Positions 42,653 through 52,565 of a DNA stretch of 64,000 nucleotides are shown in pieces. The notes below the pieces were generated by a model, which saw only the letters and a list, made by a program, of their open reading frames with translations, did no database searches and was not told the origin of the DNA. Positions within the stretch are counted from its first letter, which is position 1, and the number at the start of each line of letters is the position of its first letter. The translations under genes were made by a program, and so were the position numbers. This DNA comes from Mesorhizobium shangrilense (lineage in GTDB: Bacteria > Pseudomonadota > Alphaproteobacteria > Rhizobiales > Rhizobiaceae): NCBI RefSeq assembly GCF_028826155.1, contig NZ_JAQGPN010000003.1, positions 1-64,000 on the forward strand, given 5' to 3'.

Positions 42653-43597
42653 TCAGTCGGCTTCCTTGGCCTGGATCAATTTGAGGTAGAGCGTGGTTGC
42701 GATGACCAGGCCGACGAAGAGCATGGTCGCCACGGCCGACGCCATGCCGAGATCGAAGCGCTGGAAGCCGTATTTGTAGGCCAGCGTGAACAGGATCTCG
42801 GACGAATTCAGCGGTCCGCCTTCGGTCATCAGCCAGATGGCGTTGAAGTTGTTGACCGTGAGGATGAAGGTCAGCACCGCGGCGATGGCGAACGAGACGC
42901 GGATCTGCGGCAGGATCACATGCCACAGTTTTCGCCAGCCCGACGCGCCATCCATCGAGGCGGCCTCCAGGATGGATTTCGGCACCAGCTGCAGGGCCGC
43001 GAGCAGAAGCAGCATAACGAACGGCGTGCCCTTCCAGATGCTTTCGACGGTCACCGCGTAGAGGGCCGTCGCGGTGTCGCCCAGCCAGGGATGATAGGCG
43101 TCGATGACGCCGAGCCGCACGAGGATTTCGTTCACGATGCCGACGCTGGGGTCGTACATCCACCGCCAGGTGAGCACCGCAACGACGCTCGGCACCACCC
43201 ACGGCACCAGGATGCCCGAACGGAAGAAGCCGATGCCCGGCACGATGCGATGCAGCAGAAGCGCCAGCGCCAGACCGAAGCCCAGCTGCGCCACGACGTT
43301 GAGCACCACCCAGACAAGCGTGTTGAGCGAGGCGAGGACGAAGTTGGGGTCGGCGAAGACCCGCTCGAAGTTGCGCAGGCCGATGAACGGCATGTCGCCG
43401 CTGTTGAGCGTGCGCAGCGTCACGTCATGGAAGGCGGAGGTGATGCCCGACAGCACCGGGTACACCACCACGCCGATGGCGATCAGGATGGCCGGCATGA
43501 CCATCAGGTAGGGATAGAGACGCGCACCCGTGCCGTTCTCGAAGATCGAGGACCAGTGCGGCTTCAGTCGCGTCGTTTCACGGGTGCGCGTTGTCAT
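42653..43597 (-). CDS. carbohydrate ABC transporter permease (MalF type)
   Basis: A 314-residue CUT1 permease: six helices after a short cytoplasmic N-terminus (YLMVMPAILIAIGVVVYPVL), with the EAA loop EAASMDGASGWRKLWHVILP. It pairs with the MalG-type permease downstream and the ATPase encoded divergently at 49472. The binding-protein gene ends one base before its start. Confidence 0.94.
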   Translation of the reverse strand: MTTRTRETTRLKPHWSSIFENGTGARLYPYLMVMPAILIAIGVVVYPVLSGITSAFHDVTLRTLNSGDMPFIGLRNFERVFADPNFVLASLNTLVWVVLNVVAQLGFGLALALLLHRIVPGIGFFRSGILVPWVVPSVVAVLTWRWMYDPSVGIVNEILVRLGVIDAYHPWLGDTATALYAVTVESIWKGTPFVMLLLLAALQLVPKSILEAASMDGASGWRKLWHVILPQIRVSFAIAAVLTFILTVNNFNAIWLMTEGGPLNSSEILFTLAYKYGFQRFDLGMASAVATMLFVGLVIATTLYLKLIQAKEAD

Positions 43598-43598
43598 C

Positions 43599-44828
43599 TT
43601 ACTTGGCCAGCAGGCTTTCGACTTCTGTATTGGCCTTGGCCATCGCCTCGGCCGCCGGGGTTCCGCGGATCACGGAATCCCACATGTTGCCGAAGACGTC
43701 GCCATGCATCTGGCTCCACGACGCCACGACCGGACGGGGATGGCCCGCGCCGGCCTGCGCCATGAAGGGCTGCAGGTCTTCGGGCAGCTTGGCGATCGCT
43801 TCCGGCGTGGTGGCCGCTGCCGTCGCCGACAGGCGGTTGTACTTGCCCATCAGCTCGATGCTGCGCTCGCCGGTGAGCCATTCGATCAGCTGGAAGGAGG
43901 CTTCCGGAGACGCCGTGCCCTCGCGGATGGCGAGGTTGTAGCCGCCGATGACGGTTGCCGCTTCCTTGCCCTTGGGAAGGGGGTGGATCGAGAAGTCGAG
44001 GTTCGGCGCGTTCTTCTTGATGGCGGCGATCGCCCAGTCGCCGCTGACCACCATGCCGGCGCGCTCCTGCACGAAGGGCGCGTGGACCTCGTCCCAGTTG
44101 CCGGCGGTCAGGACCGAGTCCGGCATCGCCTTGTTCTCGGTGTAGAGCTTGGCCAGGAAATCGATCGCCTCGACTGCTTCAGGCGCTCCGACGTGGGACT
44201 TGCCGTCCTGGTCGATGAGCTCGCCGCCCGCCTGCCAGATGAAGGAATAGATCTGGAAAGCGCCCATGCGGTTGGAGCCGAAGCTGATGCCGTAGGTGCC
44301 CTTGGCGGCATCGGTCATTGCGACGGCTGCCTTGCGCAGCTCTTCCCAGTTGGTCGGAGCCTTGTCGATGCCGGCGTCGGCCAGCATCTTGTCATTGACG
44401 ATGAGCGCCACGTTGTTGGTGTAGAGCGGCAGTGCGTACTGCTTGCCCTGGTAGCGGCCGGACGCCAGCGGACCCGGCTGGTACTGCGCGGCCAGCGGCT
44501 CGGACTGCGCGGTCACGTCCTTCAGCAGACCTGCGTCGGCGAGGCCCGCCACCCAGGCGATGTCCAGCGCCATGACGTCCGGACCCGCTCCGCCGGACAT
44601 GGCGACGAACAGGTTGCGCTCCATTTCCATGTGCGGAACGGCCTGGACCTCGACCGTATGGCCGGTTTTCTCCTCGAACGCCTTGAGTTCGGCGTAGAGC
44701 GGCGCATCGGCGCCGGAGGCGAGCGGGGCGTTTACCCACAGCACCAGATTATCGGCCCAGGCGGGCGCTGCTCCCAGTCCGGCAATGATTGCAGCGGCCA
44801 TGGCGCTGCTCTTCAGCAAGTTCTTCAT
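43599..44828 (-). CDS. sugar ABC transporter substrate-binding protein (CUT1)
   Basis: A 409-residue extracellular solute-binding protein (family 1) with a signal peptide (MKNLLKSSAMAAAIIAGLGA, cleavage near APAWA). Typical parts are LVLWVNAPLASGADA, FEEKTGHTVEV, DVMALDIAWVAGLADAGLL, LPLYTNNVALIVN, FVQERAGMVVSGDWAI and LPKGKEAATVIGGYNLAI. I start at ATG 44828 behind GGAGGAAG; the longer frame to 44870 is not credible. It captures a mono- or oligosaccharide for the two permeases that follow. The ligand is presumably the substrate or product of the GH31 enzyme encoded upstream. Confidence 0.94.
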   Translation of the reverse strand: MKNLLKSSAMAAAIIAGLGAAPAWADNLVLWVNAPLASGADAPLYAELKAFEEKTGHTVEVQAVPHMEMERNLFVAMSGGAGPDVMALDIAWVAGLADAGLLKDVTAQSEPLAAQYQPGPLASGRYQGKQYALPLYTNNVALIVNDKMLADAGIDKAPTNWEELRKAAVAMTDAAKGTYGISFGSNRMGAFQIYSFIWQAGGELIDQDGKSHVGAPEAVEAIDFLAKLYTENKAMPDSVLTAGNWDEVHAPFVQERAGMVVSGDWAIAAIKKNAPNLDFSIHPLPKGKEAATVIGGYNLAIREGTASPEASFQLIEWLTGERSIELMGKYNRLSATAAATTPEAIAKLPEDLQPFMAQAGAGHPRPVVASWSQMHGDVFGNMWDSVIRGTPAAEAMAKANTEVESLLAK

Positions 44829-44882
44829 GCTACTTCCTCCACATTTCCGCCAGCAGGCGGTGCTCGTCACATTCCTGAGGAT

Positions 44883-44900
44883 GCGGCAGCGTGCTGCCGC
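44883..44900 (-). promoter_or_regulatory. intercistronic hairpin ahead of the sugar-binding-protein gene
   Basis: GCGGCAGC and GCTGCCGC form a perfect 8-bp inverted repeat with only GT between, between the GH31 stop (44908) and the binding-protein start (44828). It could terminate part of the transcription, or mark an RNA-processing point that stabilises the downstream binding-protein message. Confidence 0.4.
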
Positions 44901-44907
44901 GCCGTCA

Positions 44908-46857
44908 TCATCCGATGGCGTTCGTCCATTCGATGCCGGCGCCGAACCAGCGCGCGAAGGCAGCCAGTTCCACCGGTTGTTCCGCGCTCGCGGACGTGCC
45001 GCCCTTCACGACGCCGACCGCCTCGATCTTCCAGCCATCCTGGCCGCGCGGCACGGCATCGCCGTCGCCGAACACGATCTCGACCGCGCGGCGCGTCTTG
45101 CCATCGAGCGCCAGCACGAGGCGCGCGCCCTTGCGCACGAAAATTGGCATCTTCTCGAGCGGCACATCGTGGATGCGCCACGCCGGTCCTTGGACATAGC
45201 CGCCCGAAAGCACGTCCAGCCATTCGCCGTCAGGCAAGTAGACGGCGCGCGTGTTTCCGTAGAAGGCCACCGGGGCGACGAGCACGTCGTCGCCCAGCAT
45301 GTACTGCTGGTCCCAGTCGTTGATGGCGGACCAGTCCACGCCGGGGAAGGCCAGCGGCATCATGCGCATGAGGGGCAGGCCGCCGTCTGCGGCTTCCCGG
45401 CCGTAGCGCTGGAAGACCGGCAACAGGGCGAGGTGCAGGCGCGCATAGTCCTCGTAGACGGCGATCGATGTCGCGTCCATGTCCCATGGCTCGCGGCAGC
45501 CCAGCCCGTGCAGCATCATCAGCGGCGTGAAGCAGGAGAACTGCGTCCAGCGTGCGAAGACCTGCGTGGTCGGCGTGCCGAAATAGCCGCCCAGATCGCT
45601 GCCGACGAATGACCAGCCGCTGAAGGCTGCGCTCTGGACGGCGCGCACCGCCGAGGGCAGGCCGGTCTTCGGGCAGAAGTCGGACGTCTGGTCGCCGCTC
45701 CAGATGGGAGCGCGCACGCGCGGCGAACCCGAACGGCTGATGATCGCCGGGACCTTGCCGTCGAAGGCCGCGATCGTCGCGTCGAGATAGTAGCGCACGA
45801 AGGCGTTGTGCGCGCGTCCGCCCGTCTCGCCGGAATGCAGCAGCGCATGCTCGGGAAGCTGTTCGCCGAAGTCCGCCTTGAAGCCCTTGATGCCGCGCTG
45901 CAGGAGGCTGCGCAGGTTCTGCGACCACCATGCGCTGGCGTCCGGGTTGGAGAAGTCGATCAGCGCGGCGACGATGTTGGGATTGGCGCCCGGCCGCCGC
46001 GTGATGAGCTCTCCATTCGCATCCCTGATCGTGTAGCCCTTGGCGCTCGCATAGTCGAATGACTTGGTGCCGACGACCACCCACGGGCAAAGCCACAGAT
46101 AGATCTCGGTCCCGTCCGCGGCCATGCGCGCAACCATCTCCCATGCGTCGGGATACTTCTGGGTGTCGAACTCGAAGGAGTGGACCTCGTTTGCCCAGTA
46201 GGCGTCGATCAGCTTGACCGCCATGGGCAGGGCGAGGTTGCGGTGACCGTCGATGTCGGCCTGCACCGTCTTCGCGTTCTCGATGCGCCAGTCGCCGGCC
46301 TTCCACAGTCCGAAGAAGGAATCCTCCGGCATGATCGGCGGACCGATGCGCTCGATCAGCGCCGCATGGAGCTCATCGAGCGTTCCGACTTGGATCTCGA
46401 CCTCGAGCCGGTTGCCCTCGACCTGGATGCGCAGCACGTTCGGGTCGAACGGCGCGGCGATGTGGAAGACGGCGGCCGCCTCGTCCGGAAGATAGACGCC
46501 ATAGCCCAGCGAGGTGGCGATCCAGGGCGAGGGCAGGTAAGTGCCGTTGCCCAGGCCGAAATTCTCCAGATAGAACCGCACCGACTGGCCGCGCAGGTCG
46601 AGGGTCTCGAAGCGCTCGCCGCCGCCGAAGGCCTGGAACCGCTTCGGCACCGCGAAGGCGATCTCGATCGCATCGGCGTGCGGATGCGTTACCGTCACTC
46701 GCCAGTTCCGGCCGTTGCGGGTCGTCTCGACGGACAGCTCGCCCGGTTCGGCCGGTGCCGCGCTGGTCCAGGATCCCTCTTTCGCGCGCCAGCCGATGCT
46801 GGCGGGGCGATAAGCCGCGTCGGCCGGGATGGTCGACATGTCCAGGGCCTCAGACAT
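44908..46857 (-). CDS. glycoside hydrolase family 31 (alpha-xylosidase/alpha-glucosidase-like)
   Basis: A 649-residue retaining alpha-glycosidase without a signal peptide, hence cytoplasmic. An N-terminal beta-sandwich (with FQAFGGGERFETLDLRG) leads to the catalytic barrel: nucleophile Asp329 in GIKGFKADFGEQLP, acid/base Asp389 in APIWSGDQTSDF, and SDLGGYFGTPTTQ. The layout around YWANEVHSFEFDTQKYPD resembles YicI alpha-xylosidase. The KRVMW segment that binds the sulfonate in sulfoquinovosidase YihQ is absent. I start at ATG 46857, overlapping the isomerase-like gene by eight bases. It probably hydrolyses an imported alpha-glycoside of a sugar that the neighbouring kinase and aldolase can use. 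Confidence 0.9.
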   Translation of the reverse strand: MSEALDMSTIPADAAYRPASIGWRAKEGSWTSAAPAEPGELSVETTRNGRNWRVTVTHPHADAIEIAFAVPKRFQAFGGGERFETLDLRGQSVRFYLENFGLGNGTYLPSPWIATSLGYGVYLPDEAAAVFHIAAPFDPNVLRIQVEGNRLEVEIQVGTLDELHAALIERIGPPIMPEDSFFGLWKAGDWRIENAKTVQADIDGHRNLALPMAVKLIDAYWANEVHSFEFDTQKYPDAWEMVARMAADGTEIYLWLCPWVVVGTKSFDYASAKGYTIRDANGELITRRPGANPNIVAALIDFSNPDASAWWSQNLRSLLQRGIKGFKADFGEQLPEHALLHSGETGGRAHNAFVRYYLDATIAAFDGKVPAIISRSGSPRVRAPIWSGDQTSDFCPKTGLPSAVRAVQSAAFSGWSFVGSDLGGYFGTPTTQVFARWTQFSCFTPLMMLHGLGCREPWDMDATSIAVYEDYARLHLALLPVFQRYGREAADGGLPLMRMMPLAFPGVDWSAINDWDQQYMLGDDVLVAPVAFYGNTRAVYLPDGEWLDVLSGGYVQGPAWRIHDVPLEKMPIFVRKGARLVLALDGKTRRAVEIVFGDGDAVPRGQDGWKIEAVGVVKGGTSASAEQPVELAAFARWFGAGIEWTNAIG

Positions 46858-48202
46858 GGTCGACCTGCACGCCGAGCTGGCGTCCCAGATGCAACACGGC
46901 ATCGGCCCAGCGCCCGTAGACGGCGGTCACGTGATGCTCGTAGCCCTCGTCGATGAAGTGTCGCACGAGGGTTTCGGAGTCCGCCACGTCAGGACGGAAA
47001 AAGCCTGCAGCGCGATTGGCCTTCGACTTCTCGGCAAGCATATCGCCTTCGCTGACGAAGATGCGAAGCTGTCCGTCGGCGCGCAGCGAAAGGCGCAGCA
47101 GCGTCACGGGACCGGCCTTCAGCGGAAATGTCTCCTGCTTCAGCACCGGGTCGAGCGAGCGCGGACCGTCGGCCAGGCGGGGGCTTACGCCATAGTGCCA
47201 GAGCACCAGCCGGTTGTTGGCGCGGTCGATGCCGGAAATATCCGTCAGGAAGGGGAGGGAGGCCTCGTCGAAGGCGCGCGCGACCAGCGCCGTCACCGCG
47301 CCCATGACGTCGCCTTCCGGCGCCAGCGGCACGCTACGGTCCGACAGTTCGCCGAGCGCGCCCCAGGTGCCCTTGAAATCCTCCGCATAGAGGATTTCCG
47401 GCCAGTCCCGGATGGCGACCGCGTCAGCCTTCACCTCGTCGAGGCCGGCCGCGAGCCGTGCATAGGTCCGGCCCAGGGCCTTGCGGCCGGCGTCTTCCTC
47501 GCCGCCGTCGAAGCTGGCTTCCGCCCAGCGCCGCGCGGCCTCGGCCTCATCGTCGGCGGTGGCCTTGCAGCCGTCAAGGAACTTCACGAGCGTCATCTGC
47601 TCGATCGTCACGTCGAGGTGCTGGCGGATTGACCAGGGATCGACGGCGAGATTGGTGAACCAGTCGGCATGCGCGCCGATGAGCGCGATGCGCGCGCCGC
47701 GGATGCGCCGGTGGGCGCGGGATGCGGCGGCGAAAGCGGCCAGCTCCGCGGCCAGCCCCTCGTCGTCGGGATTGCCGAGCAGCAGGGTGAAGCCATGGCC
47801 GAACCGCGTCAGGGTCGAGGCCCAGAGCTGCGCGCCGCACAGCGAGTTGGTGACGATCTGGTCAGTCTCTTCCAGCGCCCACAGCGCAATCGGCAGACGC
47901 CGGTCGCCCAGATGCGACAGTACCTCGTGCAGCAACTCCGCCGTGGCAAAGGTGGAAAGCTGGATCACCAGCGCATCCAGGCTGTCGAGGTCGAGCTGTG
48001 CGAATGCCTCGGCGCAGCTCGTACGGTCGCGAGCCAGCTTCGATCCGACGACAAAGCTGCCGGCCAGGCTTCCCGTGTCGACGAGCGCGGAGGTGCGCGC
48101 GACAAGCTCGGTCGCGGCGGCTTCCGAAAAGAGCGGCGAGGCAATGAAGACGACGCCTACGCGGCCGGCGGATGCGGCCTTCGGCGAAATTCTGGACGGC
48201 AT
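46850..48202 (-). CDS. L-fucose/L-arabinose isomerase-like protein
   Basis: A 450-residue protein with the fold and length of the L-fucose/L-arabinose isomerase superfamily. Readable parts: [20 protein letters not shown] at the N-terminus, [58 protein letters not shown], a metal-site-like segment [25 protein letters not shown] and a C-terminal [20 protein letters not shown]. Aldose-ketose isomerisation is the likely activity, but the sugar cannot be told; sulfoquinovose isomerases of Bacillus belong to the same broad superfamily. It begins directly after the ROK gene. Confidence 0.8.
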   Translation of the reverse strand: MPSRISPKAASAGRVGVVFIASPLFSEAAATELVARTSALVDTGSLAGSFVVGSKLARDRTSCAEAFAQLDLDSLDALVIQLSTFATAELLHEVLSHLGDRRLPIALWALEETDQIVTNSLCGAQLWASTLTRFGHGFTLLLGNPDDEGLAAELAAFAAASRAHRRIRGARIALIGAHADWFTNLAVDPWSIRQHLDVTIEQMTLVKFLDGCKATADDEAEAARRWAEASFDGGEEDAGRKALGRTYARLAAGLDEVKADAVAIRDWPEILYAEDFKGTWGALGELSDRSVPLAPEGDVMGAVTALVARAFDEASLPFLTDISGIDRANNRLVLWHYGVSPRLADGPRSLDPVLKQETFPLKAGPVTLLRLSLRADGQLRIFVSEGDMLAEKSKANRAAGFFRPDVADSETLVRHFIDEGYEHHVTAVYGRWADAVLHLGRQLGVQVDHV

Positions 48203-49396
48203 TCAGGCAATCTCCTCCATCGCAACGGGTTGGTCGGGTCTCTCGTCGAGACCGCCGCTGCGTACAAAACAATAGGCTGCGTAGTGCAACGCGGCCTTGG
48301 GATCGTTTCCGATCGACGACTCGATGAAGGACAGTCCCAGGCGCTCGCGCGAATATCCGCCGAGCAGGCTCTGGTTCAGCCCTTCCGCTATGGCCGCGCG
48401 ATCGCCCTCCGGCATCAGCGATGGCCAGCCGCTGACGACCACCTTGGGCACGGGATGCAGGTTGAGCGCGTTGCCCAGCGCCAGGCCGAGCAGGAACTGG
48501 CGCTCCCGCAGCGTCGCACGCGCCACGGGATCGACGCTCACGGCTTCCATGAAATGGTCGCCTCTGGTCAGGATGTCGGCGTCGCTGATGCCGATGATCT
48601 GCGACACCGCGCGCAGCGAGGTGTAGGCCTCCACGCAGCCCTTGTGTCCGCACCGGCAGGGCAAGCCGTCGCGTTCGATCACCATGTGGCCGATCTCGAA
48701 GGCCTGGAAGGCGTCGATCGGCGCGGTGTCGTTGACGATGACGCCGGCGACGCCATGCCCGACGAACAGGAAGAGGTGGTCGCCCGAGATGCTGTAGCCG
48801 CCGGGCTGCGAGTAGCGATGGAACGCGGCCTGGGCGATCACCGAGTTGGTGAGGGTCAGCGGCACGTCGGGCAACACCCTGTCCAGGAACACATGCATGC
48901 GCTCCATGTCCCAGGGATAGATCGGATTGCCGGCCTCGCGGCCGTAACCCGGGATCGACATTGCGGCGTGGCGCAGCGCTATGCCGCGCGCTGTCGTCCA
49001 TTCGCGGACGGCCGCCGCGCTGTCGGAGAAAAGCTGTTCGAATTCCTGCTGGGAAAGCTGCGGCGAGGCCGGCATGCGCTCCACGTAGTCCAGCGTTCCG
49101 TTGAGGTCGCCGACGCCGAACGAAAGGCGGCTGTTGGACAGCTCTATGCCGAGAACGGCGATATCCTTGCTCAGTGTAACGAGGGCCGTTGGTGCACCGG
49201 CGTGGCTCGTCTGTCGGCGCGTCTCAGCGACAATATTTTCTTTGCGCAATTCGTTGAGGATGCGCGAGACGCTGGCTTCCGTGAGATTGGAATCCCGCGC
49301 AATGCCCGTACGAAATGCACCTTTCGAACGCAGAAGGCTCTCGAGAACGCTGGCTCGCGTCTCTCTCCTGCTTCGTGGCACAAATCTCCCGGACAT
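48203..49396 (-). CDS. ROK family transcriptional regulator
   Basis: A 397-residue repressor/kinase-fold regulator. N-terminal helix-turn-helix (about 10-65: [20 protein letters not shown]), then an ASKHA-type domain with the ROK zinc motif [14 protein letters not shown] and [20 protein letters not shown]. As in NagC/XylR-type ROK proteins it probably binds a sugar or sugar phosphate and releases DNA. It is the first gene on the minus arm and sits next to a perfect 13-bp palindrome in the divergent promoter region, so it very likely controls both arms, including its own gene. Confidence 0.92.
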   Translation of the reverse strand: MSGRFVPRSRRETRASVLESLLRSKGAFRTGIARDSNLTEASVSRILNELRKENIVAETRRQTSHAGAPTALVTLSKDIAVLGIELSNSRLSFGVGDLNGTLDYVERMPASPQLSQQEFEQLFSDSAAAVREWTTARGIALRHAAMSIPGYGREAGNPIYPWDMERMHVFLDRVLPDVPLTLTNSVIAQAAFHRYSQPGGYSISGDHLFLFVGHGVAGVIVNDTAPIDAFQAFEIGHMVIERDGLPCRCGHKGCVEAYTSLRAVSQIIGISDADILTRGDHFMEAVSVDPVARATLRERQFLLGLALGNALNLHPVPKVVVSGWPSLMPEGDRAAIAEGLNQSLLGGYSRERLGLSFIESSIGNDPKAALHYAAYCFVRSGGLDERPDQPVAMEEIA

Positions 49397-49410
49397 TTCT
49401 CGACCACATA

Positions 49411-49440
49411 TTTACACTGTGTAATTATTCTGCTTATGAA
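49411..49440 (+). promoter_or_regulatory. divergent promoter region with ROK-type palindrome
   Basis: TTACACTGTGTAA at 49412-49424 is a perfect inverted repeat (6-bp arms, one central base). On the plus strand TTTACA (49411-49416), 18 bases, TATGAA (49435-49440) could be the promoter for the ATPase arm. A TTGACA reads on the minus strand at 49454-49449. The palindrome thus overlaps both promoters. The plus -10 covers the ATG at 49436, which favours GTG 49472 as the ATPase start. Confidence 0.55.
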
Positions 49441-49471
49441 ATGGCTGTTGTCAACAGGGAGCGAGAAGAAA

Positions 49472-50563
49472 GTGGCTGAGTTGACACTGCGCGGAGTGCG
49501 CAAGCGCTTCGGCACCGTGGATGCGGTGAAGGCGGTGGACCTTGATGTGCGCGATGGCGAGTTCGTCGTGCTCGTGGGGCCATCCGGATGTGGAAAGAGC
49601 ACCCTCCTGCGCATGATCGCGGGGCTGGAGGAAATCAGCGGCGGCGAGATCAAGCTCGACGGTCGCGGCCTCAATTCCGTTGCGCCCCGCGACAGGGACA
49701 TGGCGATGGTCTTCCAGGACTACGCGCTCTATCCGCACATGACGGTTTCGGAGAATCTAGGCTTCGCGCTCAAGATGCGCGACCTTCCCGCTCAAGCGAT
49801 CGACGCCAAGGTGCGCGAAGTCGCGCGGATGCTGGAGCTCGAGCCCTATCTCGAGCGCAAACCCCGCGCGCTTTCGGGCGGCCAGCGCCAGCGCGTGGCG
49901 CTGGGGCGCGCGCTCATCCGCGATCCCAAGGTTTTCCTCTTCGACGAGCCGCTCTCGAACCTCGACGCCAAGCTGCGCGTCGGCATGCGGATGGAAATCC
50001 GCAAGCTGCAGGCGACGCTCGGCACCACCAGCATCTACGTGACGCACGACCAGATCGAAGCCATGACCATGGCCGACCGGATCGTGGTGCTGAAGCTGGG
50101 CGAGGTGCAGCAGATCGGGACGCCGAATGAAATCTACCAGCGCCCCGTGAACAGTTTTGTCGGCACCTTCATCGGGTCTCCCCCGATGAGCCTCGTACCG
50201 GCGGCGATCGGCGCCGGCAACGGCGGCGCCGTGCTCGACTTCGGCGAAGGCCAGCAATTGCTGCTGCCGGCCGATCGGGCCGAAGCAGCGAAGAGGGCGG
50301 GCGTGACCCGCGTCGATGTCGGCCTGCGCGCCGAGCATATCGGCCTGGCCGGCGAAGACGCCGCCGGCGTCTTCGTGTCCGATATCGTCCTGCTCGAGGA
50401 CCACGGCGCCGACTCGATCGCCGTGGTCAGGCTGGGCGGGCGCGAGGTCATGGCGCGCGTGCGCCCCGGCAGCGTGCAGGTTGGCGAGAAGGCGCGACGC
50501 TTTGCGGTCGACCTTGACGCGATCCACCTGTTCCACCCCGAGACGGGGATGCGTCTTGTCTAG
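49472..50563 (+). CDS. sugar ABC transporter ATP-binding protein (MalK/UgpC type)
   Basis: A 363-residue ATPase starting at GTG 49472 ([14 protein letters not shown]), behind GGGAG. Walker [15 protein letters not shown]-loop [13 protein letters not shown], signature [13 protein letters not shown], Walker [17 protein letters not shown], switch [15 protein letters not shown]. The C-terminal TOBE/regulatory domain (about 240-363) is that of CUT1 ATPases. It energises the importer whose binding protein and permeases lie on the opposite arm (41755-44828). It overlaps the PfkB kinase gene by eight bases. Confidence 0.95.
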   Translation: MAELTLRGVRKRFGTVDAVKAVDLDVRDGEFVVLVGPSGCGKSTLLRMIAGLEEISGGEIKLDGRGLNSVAPRDRDMAMVFQDYALYPHMTVSENLGFALKMRDLPAQAIDAKVREVARMLELEPYLERKPRALSGGQRQRVALGRALIRDPKVFLFDEPLSNLDAKLRVGMRMEIRKLQATLGTTSIYVTHDQIEAMTMADRIVVLKLGEVQQIGTPNEIYQRPVNSFVGTFIGSPPMSLVPAAIGAGNGGAVLDFGEGQQLLLPADRAEAAKRAGVTRVDVGLRAEHIGLAGEDAAGVFVSDIVLLEDHGADSIAVVRLGGREVMARVRPGSVQVGEKARRFAVDLDAIHLFHPETGMRLV

Positions 50564-51494
50564 CGAGCGCCACCGCTCCGTCTTCTGCGTGGGGCTCGCA
50601 CTCCAGGACACGATCCTGACGCTCGACCGGATCCCGGATCGTCCGGTGAAGGTTTATGCCAAAGACCGCGGCGAGGTCGGCGGCGGTCCTGCTGCAACCG
50701 CCTCCGTGACGGTGGCGAGGCTCGGGGGACGCGCCTCGATTGCCGCTCGCATCGGCGACGACAATGTCGGGACGGCCATCCGCCGCGAGTTCGAGGCGGC
50801 CGGCGTCGGTACGGATTGGCTGCGCGCATTTCCGGATGTGCGCTCCTCCGGGGCCGTCGTGCTGGTGGACGAAAAAGGCGAACGGCTCATCGTGGCCTAC
50901 ACAGATCCCCGGCTGCCCGCGGACGCGGACTGGCTGCAGCCGCAAGACTGGGGCGACGCCGTCCTCTGCGACCTGACCTGGCCCGAGGGCGCGCTGCGCT
51001 GCCTGCGCGCCGCCCGCGCCGCCGGCATACCCTCGGTGCTCGATGCCGACATCTCGCGCCACGCGCCGGAGACGGTGGCCACGATCGTCGAAGCGGCCGG
51101 TCATGTCATCTTTTCGCGCCCGGGTCTTGCGCAGTTCACCGGTACGGAAGCGATCGAGGAAGGCCTCAAGGCCGCGAGCCGGCCGGAACACAGATTGGTC
51201 GGGGTGACGGACGGCGCGGAGGGACTCTACTGGCTGGAGGACGGCGTGCTTCGCAACGCTGCGCCGGCCCGCGTCGACGTGGTCGACACGACCGGAGCCG
51301 GCGATGCGTTCCACGGCGCATTCGCGCTGGCGCTCGCGCACAGACGTCCGATCCCGGACGCCATCGCCCTTTCCAACGCGGTCGCTGCGCTGAAGTGCAC
51401 CCGCCCCGGCGGCCGCGCGGGCCTTCCCGGCCCCGCCGATCTTGCCTGCTTCGCTCCCGAACTCAATCTCGACTGGATGACGATCCATGACTGA
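50556..51494 (+). CDS. PfkB family carbohydrate kinase
   Basis: A 312-residue ribokinase-fold sugar kinase starting at TTG 50556 ([17 protein letters not shown]), overlapping the ATPase stop. GTG 50589 is a shorter alternative. Motifs: [20 protein letters not shown] for sugar binding, [12 protein letters not shown], and the anion-hole/catalytic site [18 protein letters not shown]. It probably phosphorylates the ketose made by the isomerase-like enzyme of the other arm, preparing it for the aldolase-like protein that follows with an 8-base overlap. Confidence 0.92.
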   Translation: MSSERHRSVFCVGLALQDTILTLDRIPDRPVKVYAKDRGEVGGGPAATASVTVARLGGRASIAARIGDDNVGTAIRREFEAAGVGTDWLRAFPDVRSSGAVVLVDEKGERLIVAYTDPRLPADADWLQPQDWGDAVLCDLTWPEGALRCLRAARAAGIPSVLDADISRHAPETVATIVEAAGHVIFSRPGLAQFTGTEAIEEGLKAASRPEHRLVGVTDGAEGLYWLEDGVLRNAAPARVDVVDTTGAGDAFHGAFALALAHRRPIPDAIALSNAVAALKCTRPGGRAGLPGPADLACFAPELNLDWMTIHD

Positions 51495-52545
51495 CAAGGC
51501 CAACGTTCCCGGCGCGGCGATGACGCGCGACACCCGCCTCGACGACAAGCTTGCGGCGATCCGTCGCGATCCGTCCGGCAGCAAGGAGTTCCTGATCTGC
51601 GACGCCAAGGACCCGGACATGGCGCGCGGCGTCAACGCGCTCGGCCTGGTGCGCGGCGCGGACGGCCGGGATCGGCCACAGGATCGGCGCGGCTTCCTCG
51701 AAACCGTGCGCGCCATCGTGCGCCAGGACATCGTCGACCTGATGCTGCTGTCGCCCTACAACCTGCACCAGCTGGCCATCGAGGAAGAGTTCTTCACCGG
51801 CAGCAGGATGGCGCGCGCCGCGCGCGTCAACGACACCAGCGAGATCTGGCTGCCGCGCCATGGGACCTACCGCGCCACCGCGTCAAAGCCGTTCCGCACC
51901 GCCGACCTGTCGCGGGTGATGCACGGCGGTCGCCCGCCTCTCGCAAATGGCGTGGCCGGCGCAGATCTGGGCCTCTACAGCCTGACATTCACCAATGATG
52001 TGGAAGCCGACTATCAGACGCTCGGCGCCTACAATGCGTTCCGCGCGGAGTGCAACGCCCTCGGTTTCCGCCACTTCCTCGAGGTCTTCAACCCGAATGT
52101 CGGGACGCTGGCCGGGGCCGAGGTCGGCGAATACGTCAACGACTGCATCGTGCGTTGCCTTGCCGGCGTCGACAGGCAAGCCGCGCCGGTGTTCCTGAAG
52201 GTCGCCTATAACGGGCCGAGGGCGATGGAGGAACTGGTCCGCTATGACGACCAGATGATCGTCGGCGTGCTTGGCGGCAACGCCGGCACCACCCGCGACA
52301 CGCTCGAACTCCTGTATCAGTCGAAGCGCTATGGCGCGCGGCTGGCGCTGTTCGGCCGCAAGATCAACCAGGCCGAGTCGCCGCTCGACCTGATCGAGAT
52401 CCTCCGGCGCGTCGCCGACGACGAGTTGAAGCCGGCGGAGGGCGTCGCCATCTATCATGATCGCCTGGCAAAAGCCGGCTTGATTGCACGCCGCGGACTT
52501 GACGAGGACGGCAGCGTGAGCCAACCCGTGCTCCAGGCTGCCTGA
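51487..52545 (+). CDS. putative class I aldolase-like protein
   Basis: A 352-residue protein that I place tentatively with DeoC/LacD-like class I aldolases. It opens with [20 protein letters not shown], has a barrel-like run of strands ([44 protein letters not shown]), and a candidate Schiff-base lysine in [17 protein letters not shown], followed by [20 protein letters not shown], a phosphate-binding-like loop. Its position between a PfkB kinase and an aldehyde dehydrogenase fits cleavage of a ketose phosphate into a triose phosphate and an aldehyde. The family call is inference. Confidence 0.6.
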   Translation: MTDKANVPGAAMTRDTRLDDKLAAIRRDPSGSKEFLICDAKDPDMARGVNALGLVRGADGRDRPQDRRGFLETVRAIVRQDIVDLMLLSPYNLHQLAIEEEFFTGSRMARAARVNDTSEIWLPRHGTYRATASKPFRTADLSRVMHGGRPPLANGVAGADLGLYSLTFTNDVEADYQTLGAYNAFRAECNALGFRHFLEVFNPNVGTLAGAEVGEYVNDCIVRCLAGVDRQAAPVFLKVAYNGPRAMEELVRYDDQMIVGVLGGNAGTTRDTLELLYQSKRYGARLALFGRKINQAESPLDLIEILRRVADDELKPAEGVAIYHDRLAKAGLIARRGLDEDGSVSQPVLQAA

Positions 52546-52565
52546 CGCGGCGAAGGAGAATGTGC

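Noticed and set aside
44908-46857. Sulfoquinovosidase (YihQ) identity for the GH31 enzyme
   Set aside because: The KRVMW segment that carries the sulfonate-binding Arg and Trp in YihQ is missing, and the local layout is that of YicI.
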